Shown: positions 1-6,831, counted from the first letter of the stretch. The stretch is 7,403 nt of DNA from JBDNIO01 sp041688215 (GCA_041688215.1 JBDNIO010000055.1:1-7403), one strand, 5' to 3'. Notes: a model not told the origin generated them from the letters alone. Numbers and translations are program-made.

Positions 1-11
1 AACGGGGCTGA

Positions 12-86
12 CGCGGCAATCCAGTGGCGAGCCGCATAACTTACAACGACTCCGGCACTAGATTGCCGCGCTTCGCTCGCAATGAC
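12..86. repeat. Imperfect palindromic intergenic repeat (REP/MITE-like)
   Basis: The arms CGCGGCAATC (12-21) and GATTGCCGCG (61-70) are perfect 10-bp inverted repeats. Pairing continues inward with AGTG (23-26) against CACT (56-59), so the segment can fold into one long imperfect hairpin. The right arm runs on to 86 and is itself palindromic: ATTGC (62-66) against GCAAT (79-83). The matching outer part of the left arm would lie beyond the window edge or is absent. From memory, this resembles dispersed GTCATTGCGAG...GGCAATC repeats of many proteobacterial genomes. A related unit lies at 7048-7081. No transposase gene is present, so any mobility would be non-autonomous. The repeat stops about 37 nt before the open frame of the truncated surface-antigen gene. 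Confidence 0.75.
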
Positions 87-122
87 AGGTTCTCGGGCTC
101 ATCGCCGCTTAAGTAGCGTTAA

Positions 123-401
123 TTCCAACGCACTACACTAGGTGCGCGCCTGGGTGAACGCTTTGGTGGCCAGGACAGGCAACGCTTTGCCAATACACTG
201 GAGAGCACACCCACCGGCCAGACCAATACCTGGAGCAATACCACCACGGGTGACAGCTTCGCGCTAACGCCCACGAATAATTTTCAGGCCAATAACCGCG
301 TGTGCAGAGAATTTGTAATGCAGGCCAATATGCAAAAAAACCAGGACCGCGTCGAAGGCACCGCCTGCCGTCAGCCCGATGGCGACTGGCGCGTGCAATA
401 G
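123..401 (+). pseudogene. 3' remnant of a 17 kDa surface-antigen-type lipoprotein
   Basis: The frame is open from 123, just after a TAA at 120-122, to TAG at 399-401, giving about 92 residues. It has no ATG or GTG at its beginning and no RBS. The C-terminal two thirds match the 17 kDa surface antigen / SlyB-like outer-membrane lipoprotein pattern: GARLGERF, then a DRQRF helix, LESTPTGQTNTWSN, a conserved Cys in NNRVCREF, and the closing GTACRQPDGDWRVQ. Members of this family normally start with a lipoprotein signal peptide and a glycine-zipper membrane segment. Only the end of the zipper survives here. The missing 5' part is replaced by sequence next to the palindromic repeat at 12-86, so I read this as a truncated, probably dead gene. 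The family call is fairly secure and the pseudogene call depends on the assembly being correct. Confidence 0.7.
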
Positions 402-498
402 GCTTGTTGTTCAAATTACCCGCGCCTGTGAGTAATGCGCCAATAAAACGGTCTACTATTAGAGTTCTTTTTTAAAAAACTTTGTAAGGAGTTGGGCG

Positions 499-945
499 AT
501 GGACGTCAAGGCTATTCTGCGAGCAAAGGGCAACAAGGTAGTCACTGTAGAACCACATGTGCCGGTGGCCACTGTGGTGTATTTACTTAAAGACGAAGGC
601 ATCGGCGCCGTGGTGGTGTCCGACAATGGCAAACGTGTGCTTGGCATCGTATCCGAGCGTGATGTGGTCATGGGCCTGGCGCAGCATGGTGATGATCTGC
701 TCAACCGTCGCGTTTCGGAAATCCTCACCCGGGAAGTAATCACCTGCCAGCCCAGCGATAGCGTCGCCCAGCTAATGACGGATATGACCCACCAGCGCGT
801 GCGCCATTTGCCGGTGGTGGAAAGCGACGAGCTCTGCGGCATGATCAGTATTGGCGACATCGTGAAATACCGGCTGGCCGAAGCCGAAATGGAAACCGAT
901 GTGCTGCGTGATGCCTATATCGCGCGCAGCTCGCTGCCGGGTTGA
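499..945 (+). CDS. Two-CBS-domain protein (CBS pair)
   Basis: This intact 148-residue protein consists almost only of a Bateman module. CBS1 spans roughly residues 14-62 and ends in GIVSERD (49-55). CBS2 spans roughly 80-125 with RVRHLPVV and GMISIGD (114-120). Stand-alone CBS pairs of this length are common in proteobacteria and typically bind adenine nucleotides or SAM. The ligand here is unknown and no effector domain is fused. The ATG at 499 is chosen because AAGGAG (486-491) lies 7 nt upstream. It is the first gene of an operon with the DUF6713-like gene and two GTPases, whose start overlaps its TGA. The 97-nt upstream gap holds a TACTAT hexamer (453-458) that could be a -10 box, without a convincing -35, and a T6A6 tract (469-480) likely to bend the DNA. 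The gene is cytoplasmic and shows no lesion, unlike most of its neighbours. Confidence 0.93.
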   Translation: MDVKAILRAKGNKVVTVEPHVPVATVVYLLKDEGIGAVVVSDNGKRVLGIVSERDVVMGLAQHGDDLLNRRVSEILTREVITCQPSDSVAQLMTDMTHQRVRHLPVVESDELCGMISIGDIVKYRLAEAEMETDVLRDAYIARSSLPG

Positions 946-1391
946 CCGGGCCTATGCCTGACCGTTCAGGCTCCCGCAATGCCCTGACGGCCTGTGACCT
1001 GCTCTTCAGCCTCGGCTTGGCGCTACTGCTAACGCATGAGATGGACGCCATGACGCACGCCGAATGGCGGATATTGCCACTGCTTTCCTGGCTACCCGAG
1101 GGCAGCGGCCTGTTCTATTTCGTAGTCGCGCACGTACCCTTATTCGCATTAATCCTGTGGTTCACAGCCAGCACCTCGGCCACAATCCGCTGGTGGGCCC
1201 AGGCCGCTGTCGATTCCTTTCTAATGATTCATGTGACCTTGCACACACTGTTCTCCGGTCACCCGGAATACAGCTTCGCAGGCGCATTGTCACTAGTGCT
1301 GATCTACGGGGCGGGCCTGTTCGGATTTCTGCATTTATTGTTGCTACTGATTACGCCCTCGTGGGCGGGCGCACAACAAAAGCGCGTATGA
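942..1391 (+). CDS. Small four-helix membrane protein, DUF6713-like
   Basis: The gene encodes about 149 residues with four predicted membrane segments near residues 17-30, 57-74, 86-104 and 114-137 and no signal peptide cleavage site. The motif H-E-M-D at 32-35 followed by E-W at 41-42, with further histidines at 97, 101 and 106 in or near helix 3, recalls the DUF6713 family. Those residues could bind metal or form an active site, but no function is known. The start is either TTG 942, overlapping the CBS gene's TGA as TTGA, or ATG 954. Neither has a clear Shine-Dalgarno sequence, which suggests translational coupling to the upstream gene. The stop overlaps the next ATG as ATGA (1388-1391), so it is part of the operon with the two GTPases. 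It is intact. The membrane topology is firm and the family assignment, from memory, is moderate. Confidence 0.75.
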   Translation: MTGPMPDRSGSRNALTACDLLFSLGLALLLTHEMDAMTHAEWRILPLLSWLPEGSGLFYFVVAHVPLFALILWFTASTSATIRWWAQAAVDSFLMIHVTLHTLFSGHPEYSFAGALSLVLIYGAGLFGFLHLLLLLITPSWAGAQQKRV

Positions 1392-2848
1392 GTCGTTCCC
1401 TGGCCTTTCGCCTGCTGCTGGCACTGGCGGCGCTCCTGTTGCTGGGTGGCCTGCTCGCTTTCGCCCTGAGCGGCATCGACCGTCTGCTTGATCTTTGGGA
1501 ACGGGCACTGGCGGCCACACCTGTTCTTGCGGCGACCTATGCGCTGTTTCTGGCGTTGTTTGCCGGCGCAGCAATCGCCTTGCTGTGGTGGATATTGCGC
1601 CCACCCAAACGCCGCAAGCCGCCTAAAGCCATCCCCACCGAGGAGGAACTGGCGGAGCGTTTGGCGCACACACAGAAACTCGGGCTTAACGCGGGAGAAG
1701 CCCAGGACGAGCTTTCGGAACTGGCGCGCCGGCGCGAAGCGGGCGAACTGCACATCGCGCTATACGGGCAAATCAGCGTGGGTAAATCCTCGCTGATACA
1801 TAGCCTCTTGCCCGACGCGCATGTAACAACCGATGTACGCGGCGGCACAACGCGCCACCTGGAACGTCATGCCTGGCAAATCCCGGGGGGCGACACGGGG
1901 TTTACATTACCGATGCGCCTGGCATAAACGCCTCCGATAGCGACGACGAGGCCCTGGCGCGCGAGGAGGCTCTGCGCGCGCATCTGGTCGTGTACGTCTG
2001 CGAAGGCGACCTGACCCGCGACCAAGGGCTGGCGCTGGAAACCCGTAATCGTCGCCATTAATAAAATCGACCGGCTCTCAGCGGCGGATCTGGCGCAGGT
2101 AAAAAAACGTATAAGCAGCCGCCTGGCAGATCAGCCACGGATATCGGTAGTAGCGGTGCAAACCGGCGGTACGCAAGAGGTGCTGCGCGAAATACCCGGC
2201 AGCGATCAGGAACATATTACTCGCCCACGCCAGCCACAGATCAGGGAACTGCTGGACGCGCTGCAGACACAACTGGAAACCTCCCCCCGCGCCCTGGCCA
2301 ACCTGCGTGACGCTGCGGTATTGCAGCTGGCCGCCGGCAAACTCGATGCGGCACTGGACGTGCAACGGCGCGAACGCGCGCATGAGCTGGTGCGTACCTA
2401 CACCCGGCGCGCCGTGCTCGGTGCCATGGCCGCGCTTACTCCGGGTTCTGATCTGGTAATACAAGGCGCGCTGGCGACCCAGTTCGTACGCGAGCTGTGC
2501 AAACTTTACGACGCCGAACCGCGCGAGCTGCAAATAGAAAAGCTGCTGAAGTCCGCCAACCGCAAACTGCGGCGAAACTCCGCACTGGTGCTGGCGGTTG
2601 CCGGTAACGGCCTCAAGGCCTTTCCCGGCGTCGGCACCATTACCGGCGGGCTCATGCACGCTGTGGCCTACGGTTTGCTATTTGATACGCTGGGGCGCGC
2701 CATGGTGCATAACCTGCGTACCCGCGGAGAGCTGCAGCCGGAACCCACCGCCCGTGTATTTGAAAGCATGCTGGATGAAGATTTATTGCCGCGCGCGCGT
2801 CGCCTCGCGAGTTTGGCATTGAAACGGGACTCGAAACCCGATGAGTAA
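1388..2848 (+). pseudogene. Membrane-anchored DUF697 GTPase (first of pair), two frameshifts
   Basis: ATG 1388 overlaps the previous stop (ATGA). The N terminus is a membrane hairpin (helices at residues 9-30 and 45-70) followed by basic RPPKRRKPPK, so the GTPase domain should face the cytoplasm. G motifs: P-loop GQISVGKS (residues 127-134), DAPG (from 1912) and NKID (2060-2071). The C-terminal third is a DUF697 domain with hydrophobic helices. The frame breaks twice. Around the GGGG at 1897-1900 one base is missing, so the original frame stops at TAA 1925 while DAPGIN continues in another frame. That frame stops at TAA 2059, and the original frame resumes from about 2039 to TAA 2846. The interval from DLT to NKID is 43 nt here against 63 nt in the downstream paralogue, which fits a 20-nt deletion. 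Restoring 21 nt gives a 493-residue protein. It is a pseudogene unless these are sequencing errors. Confidence 0.85.
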
Positions 2849-4180
2849 CGACATCAGCGACTCCAATCAACGGGGTGATTTGTCCCCCGATTTGCCTGAC
2901 GCTTTCTGGCGCATAAAAGATAGCATCCGCGCCCTGCTCGACGATGAAAAAGTCCCACTTGAGGTACGTGATAGCCTGCACGGCGACTACGAAAGCCTGC
3001 AGGCCATGCTCGCCAAACTCGAACACGGGCATATCCACGTGGCCGCTTTCGGGCGCGTTTCGGTTGGCAAGTCTTCCCTGCTGAATGCATTGATCGGCGC
3101 GCCGCGTTTCAAGGTCAGCGCGCTGCACGGAGAGACCAAACACGCCAGCATGCAGGCCTGGGAACAAAGCGACGACAACGGCGTGTACTTCATGGATACG
3201 CCGGGCATTAACGAGATCGGCGGCGACACGCGCGAGCAGTTGGCCATTGAAGTCGCCGGGCGTTGCGACCTGGTAATGTTCGTGGTCGACGGCGACGTGA
3301 CCCACAGCGAAACCGAGGCGCTAAGCCTGCTGGCGGAACAAAACCGGCCCATGTTGCTGGTATTGAACAAGGCCGACCAATACACCACCGAAGAACAAAC
3401 CTTGCTACTTGAGCGCCTGCGCGAACACGCCGGTGGCCGGGTGCTGGCGGATAACGTGGTCGCAGCTTGCGCCAATCCCGGCGAGCGTATCGTATTGGTG
3501 CAACGCGCCGATGGTAGCGAACTGGAAGAACGCCGGCCCAGCGAACCGGATGTCGCCAAGCTACGCGCCCGCTTGTGGCATATCCTGGAGGCCGAAGGTA
3601 AAACCCTGGCGGCGCTGAACGCGGGCCTGTTTGCCGACCGCTTGAGCGATGCGATCGCCAAACGCGTTACCGAAGTTAAACGCCAGGTCGCGGCCCGCCT
3701 GATTCGCAACTACTGCGTCGCCAAGGGCATTGCCGTAGCTATCAATCCGGTGCCGGTCACCGATCTGGCCGCAGCCGCGGCACTGGATATCACCCTGGTG
3801 GTGCATTTAAGCCGGGTCTACGGCCTGCCGGTAACTCGCGGTGAAGCCGGGGCTTGCTGGCGGAAATATCGGCGCAACTCGCGCTGTTAATGGGTGCGGT
3901 CTGATGGATACACATCGTATCCTCGGCACTTAAAACACTCAGTATCGGCGCATCGGTTGCGTTTACCGCCGTGGCGCAAGGCGCGGCCGCGTACTACGCC
4001 ACTTATGTGGTGGGGCGCTGCGCCGAACGCTATTTCATCGCCGGTAAGTCCTGGGGCAAACAGGGCGCGAAAGCGGCCGTTCGGGACATACTCAACAGCA
4101 TCGATCGCAATTCGATTCTGCAGGAAGCCAAAGCCGAAATTCAGGCACGCGTGAAAGGCGGCACGAAAACCTCGATTTAG
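2841..4180 (+). pseudogene. DUF697 GTPase (second of pair), frameshift plus in-frame TGA
   Basis: This is an Era/dynamin-like GTPase paralogous to the upstream gene but without the N-terminal membrane hairpin. P-loop GRVSVGKSS is at residues 71-79, a G2 threonine lies in HGETKHA, DTPG is at 119-122 and NKAD at 176-179. A DUF697 membrane-associating domain follows from about residue 275. ATG 2841 overlaps the previous gene's end by 8 nt. The frame runs into TAA at 3888-3890 because one base seems lost in GCCGGGGCTT (G run 3849-3852). The correct frame resumes at TTG 3854 (LLAEISAQLALL) and meets TGA at 3902-3904. Family-like sequence then continues in the same frame (SSALKTLSIGAS, then GRCAERYF) to TAG 4180. 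Repaired length would be about 446 residues. TGA ends other genes here, so recoding is unlikely. The two lesions are independent of those in the first GTPase. The 3' end overlaps a minus-strand methyltransferase remnant by 4 nt. Confidence 0.85.
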
Positions 4181-4447
4181 CTGCTCGCGGTCACAACCAA
4201 TGCTTGCATCGGCGCTGCAATTTCGGCGTTTCCGTATTGATCAATTATCGCCTGCTCGATAATCAGCAACGCTTCTTCCTGCTTACCCTGGGCCGCCAAT
4301 TCCCCACCCAACGGAGAGCCGAGCACCAACGCCAACGCCACCTCTTTTGCACAGGCAGCCCGCGCAACACCGGGTAAAGCCTCGATCTGAACATGCGCAA
4401 AACCCGCCAGCCGCAACTCCGATTCTATTGTTTCCGTATCGTTATAG
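4177..4447 (-). pseudogene. 3' remnant of a class I SAM-dependent methyltransferase
   Basis: The minus-strand frame ends at TAA (4179-4177). Its last 90 or so residues look like the C-terminal part of a UbiE-like SAM methyltransferase: FGYNDTETIESELRLAGF, then VALALVLGSPLGGEL, a helix IIEQAIIDQYG, and the closing PMQALVVTAS, which corresponds to the final MQAIV-like strand of these enzymes. The Rossmann core and the SAM-binding GxGxG motif should lie upstream, towards higher coordinates, but they are absent. Upstream of about 4448 the sequence is instead the plus-strand repeat-protein remnant. The frame happens to stay open to 4782, but those extra residues (arginine- and threonine-rich) are the antisense of that remnant. 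The exact substrate is unknown. The truncation is clear and the family call is moderately secure. Confidence 0.6.
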
Positions 4448-4722
4448 CCGAAAGGCGTGGATGTAGAAGCGCCCGCCGTAGGCGCCAGTATAGATCGACG
4501 TGGTATCCGCGCCGAAGCGCCGGGCAGCCGCGTGGATGTAGACCGCCGTGGCGTGGGCGTGCAAGCGCCAGGCACGAACCTGGATATCAGCCGCGACCGG
4601 CGCCCTGCGGTTGCGCCGCGCAGCTCCAACGAACGTCGCCAGCGGCCGGTAAGTAGCCGTTCCGGCGGTTTTGGTTGGGCGGCGGCTCCGGTGGCTTGCT
4701 TGGTGGGTTGCTGGGCGGCTAA
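4448..4722 (+). pseudogene. 3' remnant of a 16-residue-repeat, Gly-rich-tail protein
   Basis: The frame is open after TAG 4445-4447. It encodes three 16-residue repeats of the form R-G-V-x-V-x-A-P-G-x-x-V-D-V-x-R, an arginine/serine-rich linker, and a glycine-rich end. The frame as written misses its own stop. One base seems lost near GGTTGGG (4673-4679), after which GGGSGGLLGGLLGG ends at TAA 4720-4722, directly before the terminator at 4743. No start codon with an RBS exists, and the 5' part is cut at the same point where the minus-strand methyltransferase is cut. I do not recognise the family. The alternating hydrophobic/polar repeats would suit a beta-rich structure, and the hydrophobic glycine-rich tail could be a membrane or surface segment. 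Both are guesses. Confidence 0.55.
4451..4594 (+). repeat. Three tandem degenerate 48-bp coding repeats
   Basis: Units are 4451-4498, 4499-4546 and 4547-4594, each 16 codons in the same frame. Translated cores: KGVDVEAPAVGASIDR, RGIRAEAPGSRVDVDR and RGVGVQAPGTNLDISR. G, A-P and the aliphatic-D pair are conserved while nucleotide identity is only partial, so these are old, selected protein repeats and not a recent expansion. More units probably existed upstream of the breakpoint. Confidence 0.7.
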
Positions 4723-4742
4723 TGTGTTAAAGCTGTGCAAGG

Positions 4743-4773
4743 ACGCCTCGTGGAGAATGAATCCACGAGGCGT
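4743..4773 (+). terminator. Hairpin terminator after the repeat-protein remnant
   Basis: A perfect stem CGCCTCGTGGA (4744-4754) / TCCACGAGGCG (4762-4772), extended by an A-T pair (4743/4773), encloses the 7-nt loop GAATGAA. The run of T after the stem is only three long, so intrinsic termination may be modest. It sits 20 nt after the TAA of the repeat-protein remnant and about 110 nt before the DUF445 start, which separates the two transcription units. Confidence 0.8.
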
Positions 4774-4796
4774 TTCGCACAAATACTATCCGAGCG

Positions 4797-4819
4797 TGCG
4801 CTGCGGCTCGCGCAGTGCG
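4797..4819 (+). other. Possible stem-loop in the DUF445 leader
   Basis: GCGCTGCG (4798-4805) pairs with CGCAGTGC (4811-4818), eight pairs including one G-T wobble, around the loop GCTCG. It lies about 70 nt before the DUF445 ATG. It could be a leader structure or chance in GC-rich DNA, and I see no riboswitch signature. Confidence 0.3.
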
Positions 4820-4876
4820 AATAGAGCGGCTGCATGACAGTCTGAAACGCGGCCACGCCAATCTCAAGAATCAACC

Positions 4877-4881
4877 GGGAG
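4877..4881 (+). promoter_or_regulatory. RBS that sets the DUF445 start
   Basis: GGGAG lies 5 nt before ATG 4887. The frame is open further upstream to 4815, but that extension is Arg/Lys/Asn-rich, unlike the family, and overlaps leader sequence. ATG 4887 is therefore preferred. Confidence 0.65.
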
Positions 4882-4886
4882 TGTCC

Positions 4887-6224
4887 ATGGCTACGGATTT
4901 AAGTGCTTTAGACAAACACTTCCGGCGCGGGCTGATTGCCGCCGCCATTATCCTGGGCGCCCTCGACACCTGGACCGGCGGTGGTAACGTCTGGATCAAG
5001 TCCGGATTCGTAATCGCGATTGCGGGTCTGGTGGGCTACTTCACCAACTATCTGGCGATCAAGATGCTGTTCCAGCCCAAGCGCGGACAGGTGTTCGGCT
5101 GGCGCGGCCTGGTGCCGCAGAATCAGCCTCAGATCGCCCGCAGCCTGGGCGAGAATGTGCAACAGCAATTGCTCTCGCCCGACGTAATTCTGGCCTATAT
5201 CCGCGACCGTGAATTAATCGACCTGGGCACCCGCAACCTGGCCGAATGGCTAGACGTTAACCTGCAAAAACCCGAAGTCCGGCGTCGCATTACCGAACTC
5301 CTGATCGAATTCCTCAACGCCCGCGGCCCGCAACTGCTGGCATCCGTTTTCGATCTGGTGGAGGAATCGCTGAAAGGCGTTGCGCGCAACCCGCAGGTTA
5401 TTGAAGGCTACTGGCAACAGATTCGTGCGGAACTGGTTGTATTTCTGGATTCTGATGAAAACCGTAACGCAACCGCCGGGCATGCCCGCAAACTGATTCA
5501 GCAACATCTGCCGCAAATCGCGGCCTGGATGGACCGCGCGCTGGAAGATTACCTGGCGCATAAACGCGCCGTGGGCAGCCTCGGCCGCGGCATCAAGAAC
5601 CTGGTTTCGTTTGATCAGGATGCCATACAGGAAGTGCTGCAACGTTTTACCGAAGACCCTGAGTTTATCGACGAATTTATAGACACGCTGGACGCGGTTA
5701 TGGACGGCATTCAAAAAGAGCTCAGCGCTGATGCCACGCAAAACCTGATTGTCGATCAGCTCCAGAACTGGATAGAAACCCTGGCCGAATTCTCGCGCAA
5801 GTCCCTGCTGCCCAGCACCGTGGAACAGTTCGGCAACTATCTCAACAACCCGGAAAACTGGGCGCAAATCGAAGAGACGCTGATTCGCGGCATCCAGTGG
5901 CCAAAACAGCGCACCCTGGCGCTGCTCGATTCCAGCGAGGGCCAGGCTTATGTACGCGCCGGCATCGAGCGCGCAGTCCAGCGTCTGAACGTTACCGAGC
6001 TGGTGGAAGAACAGGTCATGCAGCTTGACACCGACGAACTGGAAAAAATGGTACTGGATAACACCGGCGGCAATTTGACGGTTATCCAGGTACTCGGCGG
6101 CATGCTCGGGATTATCGCTGGCAGCGTGCAAGTGCATATCCTGTTCGCGTTGCCCATTGCGGCCATGGTGGGCGTGGTCTGGATCGCGTACGCGCTGAAC
6201 GAGCGCCGTTACCTCCGTAGTTAA
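4887..6224 (+). CDS. DUF445 family inner-membrane protein
   Basis: This intact gene encodes 445 residues and fits the DUF445 family (relatives include YheB-type proteins). Two N-terminal membrane segments (about 15-29 and 39-61) lead into the family signature GYFTNYLAIKMLFQP (50-64). GLVPQNQPQIARSLGENV follows, matching the conserved GliP-x-x-(R/Q) region. A long soluble helical region (about 70-390) is rich in charged heptad-like stretches. Two C-terminal hydrophobic segments (about 397-413 and 416-436) and a basic ERRYLRS tail end the protein. The soluble middle therefore sits between two membrane hairpins, probably on one side of the inner membrane. The molecular function of DUF445 is unknown. 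It is preceded by a terminator and leader, so it is likely transcribed on its own, and converges on the minus-strand gene at 6234. Codon usage resembles the GTPase genes, but no lesion is present. Confidence 0.93.
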   Translation: MATDLSALDKHFRRGLIAAAIILGALDTWTGGGNVWIKSGFVIAIAGLVGYFTNYLAIKMLFQPKRGQVFGWRGLVPQNQPQIARSLGENVQQQLLSPDVILAYIRDRELIDLGTRNLAEWLDVNLQKPEVRRRITELLIEFLNARGPQLLASVFDLVEESLKGVARNPQVIEGYWQQIRAELVVFLDSDENRNATAGHARKLIQQHLPQIAAWMDRALEDYLAHKRAVGSLGRGIKNLVSFDQDAIQEVLQRFTEDPEFIDEFIDTLDAVMDGIQKELSADATQNLIVDQLQNWIETLAEFSRKSLLPSTVEQFGNYLNNPENWAQIEETLIRGIQWPKQRTLALLDSSEGQAYVRAGIERAVQRLNVTELVEEQVMQLDTDELEKMVLDNTGGNLTVIQVLGGMLGIIAGSVQVHILFALPIAAMVGVVWIAYALNERRYLRS

Positions 6225-6225
6225 T

Positions 6226-6249
6226 GCCCGGGTTCAGCGCTTGCCGGGC
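6226..6249. terminator. Possible bidirectional stem-loop between convergent genes
   Basis: GCCCGG (6226-6231) and CCGGGC (6244-6249) can pair around a 12-nt loop in the 9-nt gap between the DUF445 stop and the opposing stop, overlapping the last codons of the minus-strand gene. There is no T tract on either side. Position favours a shared terminator but the structure is weak. Confidence 0.35.
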
Positions 6250-6831
6250 TCGTATGTGTTGTGCTTGAAATAGGCCTCGTTAAGCAGCTTTACTTCGGCT
6301 TCATAGAGGTCGCTGAAGCGCTGGCGCGTCTCGGCGTTGTTCAGAAACTTGCGGCGTTCGTCGCTGCGTTCGGCCTCGGCCATCACCCGCGCCAGATGCC
6401 TAAACTGATTGAATCCACCGGACAAGGTAAATAAGAGCGCGCGCTCAAAATCCGCACCTGTGCGGCCGGTAACCGGCGCAAAGATATTGATGCGTGCGAT
6501 AGTCGCCGCGCTCTGCTTTGCCGCTTCGACTCTCGGCAGCGGCTTCAGATCAATGCGCAGGCTGGGGTAAGTCCCTGGCCAATTGCTCCAGCTGTCTGGG
6601 CGAGTCTGGCCAGATATTCCGAGGTCTCGTCGATTACCTTTTCGGTGGCATCATTTTCGAACTTGACCAGAAAAACCTGGTTGGCGTTGCTGGCTCCCGA
6701 TACGCCGCTGTACAGCAGGCTATAGCCTTCATTGAGGATGCGCAGCTCTTCAGCCGGGCTTGACTCGTCATCAGCCCAGGCGGTATTCGCCGTGACAAAC
6801 AGCATGCTTATCAAGAGAAAAGAAGTCGCAT
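6234..6831 (-). pseudogene. Exported hypothetical protein, frame-disrupted
   Basis: Reading leftward from ATG 6831-6829, a signal peptide appears only if one base is restored in the A/T run at 6818-6821: MRLLF...LISMLFVTANTAWA, with cleavage expected after AWA. Without the fix, the same protein could start at TTG 6814 or ATG 6805 with a shortened signal. The frame then runs to a TGA just after the GGGG at 6564-6567 (CCCC on the coding strand), where another base seems lost. The continuing frame reads SLRIDLKPLPRVEAA, then FAPVTGRTGADFERALLF, RHLARVMAEAERSDERRKFL and NEAYFKHNTYEPGKR, to the stop at 6236-6234. Restoring both bases gives 199 residues. An alternative reading of the middle (QLEQLARDLPSLRID) would need a different pair of small indels. 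The mature protein should be periplasmic and mostly helical. I do not recognise the family. The 236 nt upstream to 7067 hold only the repeat unit at 7048 and no convincing promoter. Confidence 0.65.

Noticed and set aside
459..860. Minus-strand open frame opposite the CBS gene
   Set aside because: Ser/Thr/Arg-rich shadow of a well-supported gene, with no recognisable domain.
1064..1387. Upstream extension of the first GTPase frame
   Set aside because: It overlaps the DUF6713-like gene out of frame. ATG 1388 with the ATGA overlap and the following membrane helix is the sensible start.
1885..1905. Programmed ribosomal frameshift at the G runs
   Set aside because: No downstream stimulatory structure or consistent slippery heptamer was seen, a second uncompensated deletion follows in the same gene, and similar losses occur in unrelated genes.
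2652..3305. Minus-strand open frame across the GTPase junction
   Set aside because: Antisense to the DUF697 and P-loop coding regions of the two GTPases; no independent signal.
3902..3904. TGA as selenocysteine or as a reassigned Trp codon
   Set aside because: The position lies in a DUF697 membrane helix with no redox motif, and TGA acts as the normal stop of the CBS and DUF6713-like genes.
4480..4782. Apparent N-terminal extension of the methyltransferase on the minus strand
   Set aside because: The frame is open only by chance through the antisense of the repeat-protein remnant; it contains no SAM-binding motif.
5250..6137. Long minus-strand open frame opposite the DUF445 gene
   Set aside because: It is antisense to a clear, intact family member, with no RBS and residue composition typical of a shadow frame.
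6518..6763. Plus-strand open frame opposite the exported protein
   Set aside because: Shadow of the minus-strand coding sequence, which has a signal peptide and coherent charged helices.
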